The notes beneath the pieces are model-generated. The model saw nothing but the letters and a program-made list of their open reading frames with translations. It had not been told where the DNA came from and ran no database searches. From Actinomycetes bacterium (GTDB taxonomy: Bacteria > Actinomycetota > Acidimicrobiia > Spongiisociales > UBA5794), in the NCBI GenBank assembly GCA_024638645.1, contig JAHEJX010000005.1:1-64000 (forward strand): a stretch of DNA of 64,000 nt, given 5' to 3'. Positions 62,086-64,000 of the stretch are shown one piece after another (position 1 is the stretch's first letter; every line of letters starts with the position of its first letter). The position numbers and the translations under genes were made by a program.

Positions 62086-62937
62086 TTACCGTCGCGACGA
62101 GTCGTTGCCGTATTCCTCGAGCGTGGTGGCGATGATCGCCGCAACGAGTCGCGGCTTCTGCATGGGCACAAAGTGGTTGGCTCCGCTCACCTCAATTGTC
62201 TCTGCACCCGGGATTCGGTCTGCGATGTCGATGAAGAAGGACGGCGCAAAAGGCTCTGTGGCGGACCCGAAGACAACCTTCGTCGGCACTTGGAGCTCTC
62301 CCAAACGCAAATACGCGCCATGGGATTCCGCAGTTCGGTAGAACTCGGCCTCGTCCTCGGGATCACAGGCCAACCTCGCCGGGCCATTGCCGGTCAGCCC
62401 ACAAGACAAGTAGCCCCTGAGGGCGCGTTCGTCCCAGCCTGCGAATGCACCGCGACCCCGATAATTGAGGGCCGCAGCTTCTCTCGATTCGAAACTGCTG
62501 CGGCGTTTGGAGGCCGATTTGGCGAGAGGGTGGTCATCCGAGCGGCCGAGGGGAGGAGGCGGCAGGATCGGCTCGATCAAGACAAGCGACCGAAACGTTC
62601 CCGGCGCCAATAGCTCGGCCATTGCCAGCGCAGCACCGCCAGAAGAGTGTCCCACGCCGATGGGTCGCCGCCCTCCGACCACTCTGCCTACATCGCTGCC
62701 GAGTTGCCACCAATCGGTGACGCCGCTACCGACCGACCCGCCGTGGGCGCGCTGATCCATCAACTGGATCGACATTGCGGCTCCGAGGCGAGCGGCCTCG
62801 GCGACAACCGGGATCCATACACCCCGGCAGAATCCGGTGGCATGGACAAATAGGACATCGGGCCCTCCACCGTTCACCCCCGCGTGGTCGACGGCAAGCA
62901 CGGCATCACCGCTGACGACCCGGGTAGAGCGGATCAC
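62086..62937 (-). CDS. Alpha/beta hydrolase, candidate MenH
   Basis: 283 residues with nucleophile elbow GHSSGG (Ser about residue 102), oxyanion-side FVHATGFCRGVW, and C-terminal SGANHFVPMQKP carrying the His. Sequence type is a general alpha/beta hydrolase. Position downstream of menF on the same strand with 9 nt upstream of it makes it a candidate for MenH (SHCHC synthase), the step otherwise missing here; this is inference. The GTG at 62937 is chosen over ATG 62991, which overlaps the CBS gene. It is transcribed ahead of menF. Confidence 0.75.
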   Translation of the reverse strand: MIRSTRVVSGDAVLAVDHAGVNGGGPDVLFVHATGFCRGVWIPVVAEAARLGAAMSIQLMDQRAHGGSVGSGVTDWWQLGSDVGRVVGGRRPIGVGHSSGGAALAMAELLAPGTFRSLVLIEPILPPPPLGRSDDHPLAKSASKRRSSFESREAAALNYRGRGAFAGWDERALRGYLSCGLTGNGPARLACDPEDEAEFYRTAESHGAYLRLGELQVPTKVVFGSATEPFAPSFFIDIADRIPGAETIEVSGANHFVPMQKPRLVAAIIATTLEEYGNDSSRR

Positions 62938-62944
62938 GGAAGGA

Positions 62945-63547
62945 TTATTCGATCGGCGACCAGATGAGGCGGTTCTCGACGCGTAGTACACCGTCGAGGC
63001 GCCGCACCAGCTCCTCGAGGAGAGCCGCTTCGGCCCTGGTGTCGATCGTTCCGGTGAATGTCACGACACCCGAATCGACTTTGACGTCGATCGCATCGAG
63101 ATCCACGGCCATGAGGCGCCGCAAAACGTCTTCGCGGATTTCATCTTCGATGACGTCGTCTGGCCTGGTGAAGGCGGCAACCACATCAAGGCGGGAGATG
63201 ATGCCCAGCATGCGGTTTTCTGCATCGACGACGGGCAACCGGTTGATGTCTTCCTTGACCATGACCGCGGCGACTTCAGACAGCTCGGCAGTTGGATCGA
63301 TCGTCATTACGTCTTCCGTCATCACCTGACCAACGGTCTCGACGGTCGACATGTCCCCGTCGGAATGCCGGTCTACCTCGAGGCGCAGGAAATCGGCTTC
63401 GGTGATCATCCCGACCAGACAGGAATCTGCGTCACAGACGGGCAACCCGGAAATTCGATTCCGGAACATCAAGCGAGCAGCTTCTGTAATCGTCGTGCTC
63501 GCCCGCACCGTGATCACATCGCTGGTCATTACATCTACAACCCGCAC
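62945..63547 (-). CDS. CBS-domain pair plus BON domain protein
   Basis: 200 residues. Two CBS domains (VVDVMTSDVITVRASTTITEAARLMFRNRISGLPVCDADSCLVGMITEADFLR and MTEDVMTIDPTAELSEVAAVMVKEDINRLPVVDAENRMLGIISRLDVV) and then a C-terminal BON domain (ALDADID-type VKVDSGVVTFTGTIDTRAEAALLEELVRRLDGVLRVENRLI). CBS pairs bind adenine nucleotides; BON domains associate with membranes or lipids. I start at GTG 63547 after GGGAGGG. Its role, often stress or redox sensing in actinobacteria, is not known here. Confidence 0.9.
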   Translation of the reverse strand: MRVVDVMTSDVITVRASTTITEAARLMFRNRISGLPVCDADSCLVGMITEADFLRLEVDRHSDGDMSTVETVGQVMTEDVMTIDPTAELSEVAAVMVKEDINRLPVVDAENRMLGIISRLDVVAAFTRPDDVIEDEIREDVLRRLMAVDLDAIDVKVDSGVVTFTGTIDTRAEAALLEELVRRLDGVLRVENRLIWSPIE

Positions 63548-63646
63548 TTCCAACCCTCCCTTGGGGAGACCATTCTGCCAGGACAGGCGGCCGACGACGA
63601 CTTGCCGGCGGTCACCAAACACTCCGCGGCCAGGTAGCCTCACCCG

Positions 63647-64000
63647 ATGCGCAAGACTCTCGCACTCGTGTTGCTTCTGCTCGCAGGGGGCTGCTCGACT
63701 CCGACGGACACAACGGGAACAACAGAACCACCTACGACCGTCGTGGCGACGACTACGGCACCGTCTGTTGCACCTTCTACCACAACCTCTACCACAGCAC
63801 CGCCCACAACCGAGGCCTCCTCCACCACAGTGGAGCCGACAACCACAATCGTGGCAGGTGGGATGCCTGCCATCCGCCTCGACGAGATCGTCTTTGCAGG
63901 CGACCCCTACCTGATCATCACCAATCGCGGCAATGGAGTCGGTTCCACTTCGGGCCTATTCATCTGCCGCTTCCCCGACTACTACGAACTACCCGCGATA
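63647..64000 (+). CDS. Lipoprotein with Thr-rich linker and possible lamin-tail-like domain; cut by window edge
   Basis: 118 residues visible, running off the window. MRKTLALVLLLLAGGC is a type II signal peptide with lipobox AGGC (Cys 16). A Thr/Pro-rich linker follows to about residue 73. Then IRLDEIVFAGDPYLIITNRGNGVGSTSGLFIC resembles a lamin-tail (LTD)-type beta domain used by secreted actinobacterial proteins. The domain assignment is tentative because only its beginning is present. Confidence 0.8.
   Translation, partial: MRKTLALVLLLLAGGCSTPTDTTGTTEPPTTVVATTTAPSVAPSTTTSTTAPPTTEASSTTVEPTTTIVAGGMPAIRLDEIVFAGDPYLIITNRGNGVGSTSGLFICRFPDYYELPAI

Overview
The window reads as chromosomal DNA of a high-GC actinobacterium, probably an uncultured or poorly studied lineage such as an acidimicrobiia-like one; the lineage is inference. 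Supporting signs are NucS instead of any MutS/MutL, two F420-type luciferase-like oxidoreductases, an Eis-like acetyltransferase, a type-5 uracil-DNA glycosylase, Thr/Pro-rich lipoprotein linkers, a menaquinone pathway and frequent GTG/TTG starts. I found no tRNA, rRNA, CRISPR array, transposase or phage gene. The window is mostly housekeeping and catabolic genes, densely packed, with many 1-4 nt overlaps. Five tail-to-tail gene pairs share their stop codons in CTAG or TTAG.

Layout. 1-2 kb: the N-terminus of a 2-oxoacid dehydrogenase E2 with two nearly identical lipoyl domains, and lpdA. 2-9 kb: hydrolase, Maf, DUF427, acyl-CoA dehydrogenase, metallo-beta-lactamase-fold hydrolase, then a 4 x 102 bp tandem repeat running into the start of a luciferase-like oxidoreductase. 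9-15.4 kb: sufC-sufS, a metallothionein-like protein, OsmC-rhodanese, and a TPP enzyme. 15.4-23 kb: an IclR regulator divergent from an operon whose families match conversion of gamma-butyrobetaine/carnitine to glycine betaine. 23-30 kb: a zincin-like orphan, the SufU scaffold, an MFS exporter, fumC, and a second suf cluster (sufD, Rieske ferredoxin, second sufC). 30-39.8 kb: M23 peptidase, UdgB, a DUF4015 lipoprotein, a sigma-70 factor, ispD, nucS, carbonic anhydrase, a VOC protein, sufB and an EamA transporter. 39.8-46.3 kb: a highly structured intergenic region followed by gltBD. 46.3-55.7 kb: Eis-like acetyltransferase, second luciferase-like protein, flavin-binding protein, EEP-family protein, M3 peptidase, and a GH57-like lipoprotein. 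55.7-63 kb: menE, menB, menA, menD and menF plus an alpha/beta hydrolase. 63-64 kb: a CBS-BON protein and the start of a lipoprotein gene.

How the genes work together. Fe-S assembly (SufB, SufC, SufD, SufS, SufU) is complete but spread over four loci, with two SufC paralogues. GltBD and the Rieske protein are plausible clients. The catabolic operon carries a complete set of candidate steps: CoA activation, acyl-CoA oxidation, hydration, thioester release or direct carnitine oxidation, cleavage by a BKACE enzyme, and betainyl-CoA hydrolysis. Its control region shows a sigma-70 promoter with two tandem IclR-like palindromes at the predicted transcription start and a 14-bp inverted repeat in the leader. 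The most unusual non-coding features are the 102-bp leader array, the interleaved stems upstream of gltB, and the 34-bp perfect palindrome joining the divergent GTG starts of menD and a small membrane protein.
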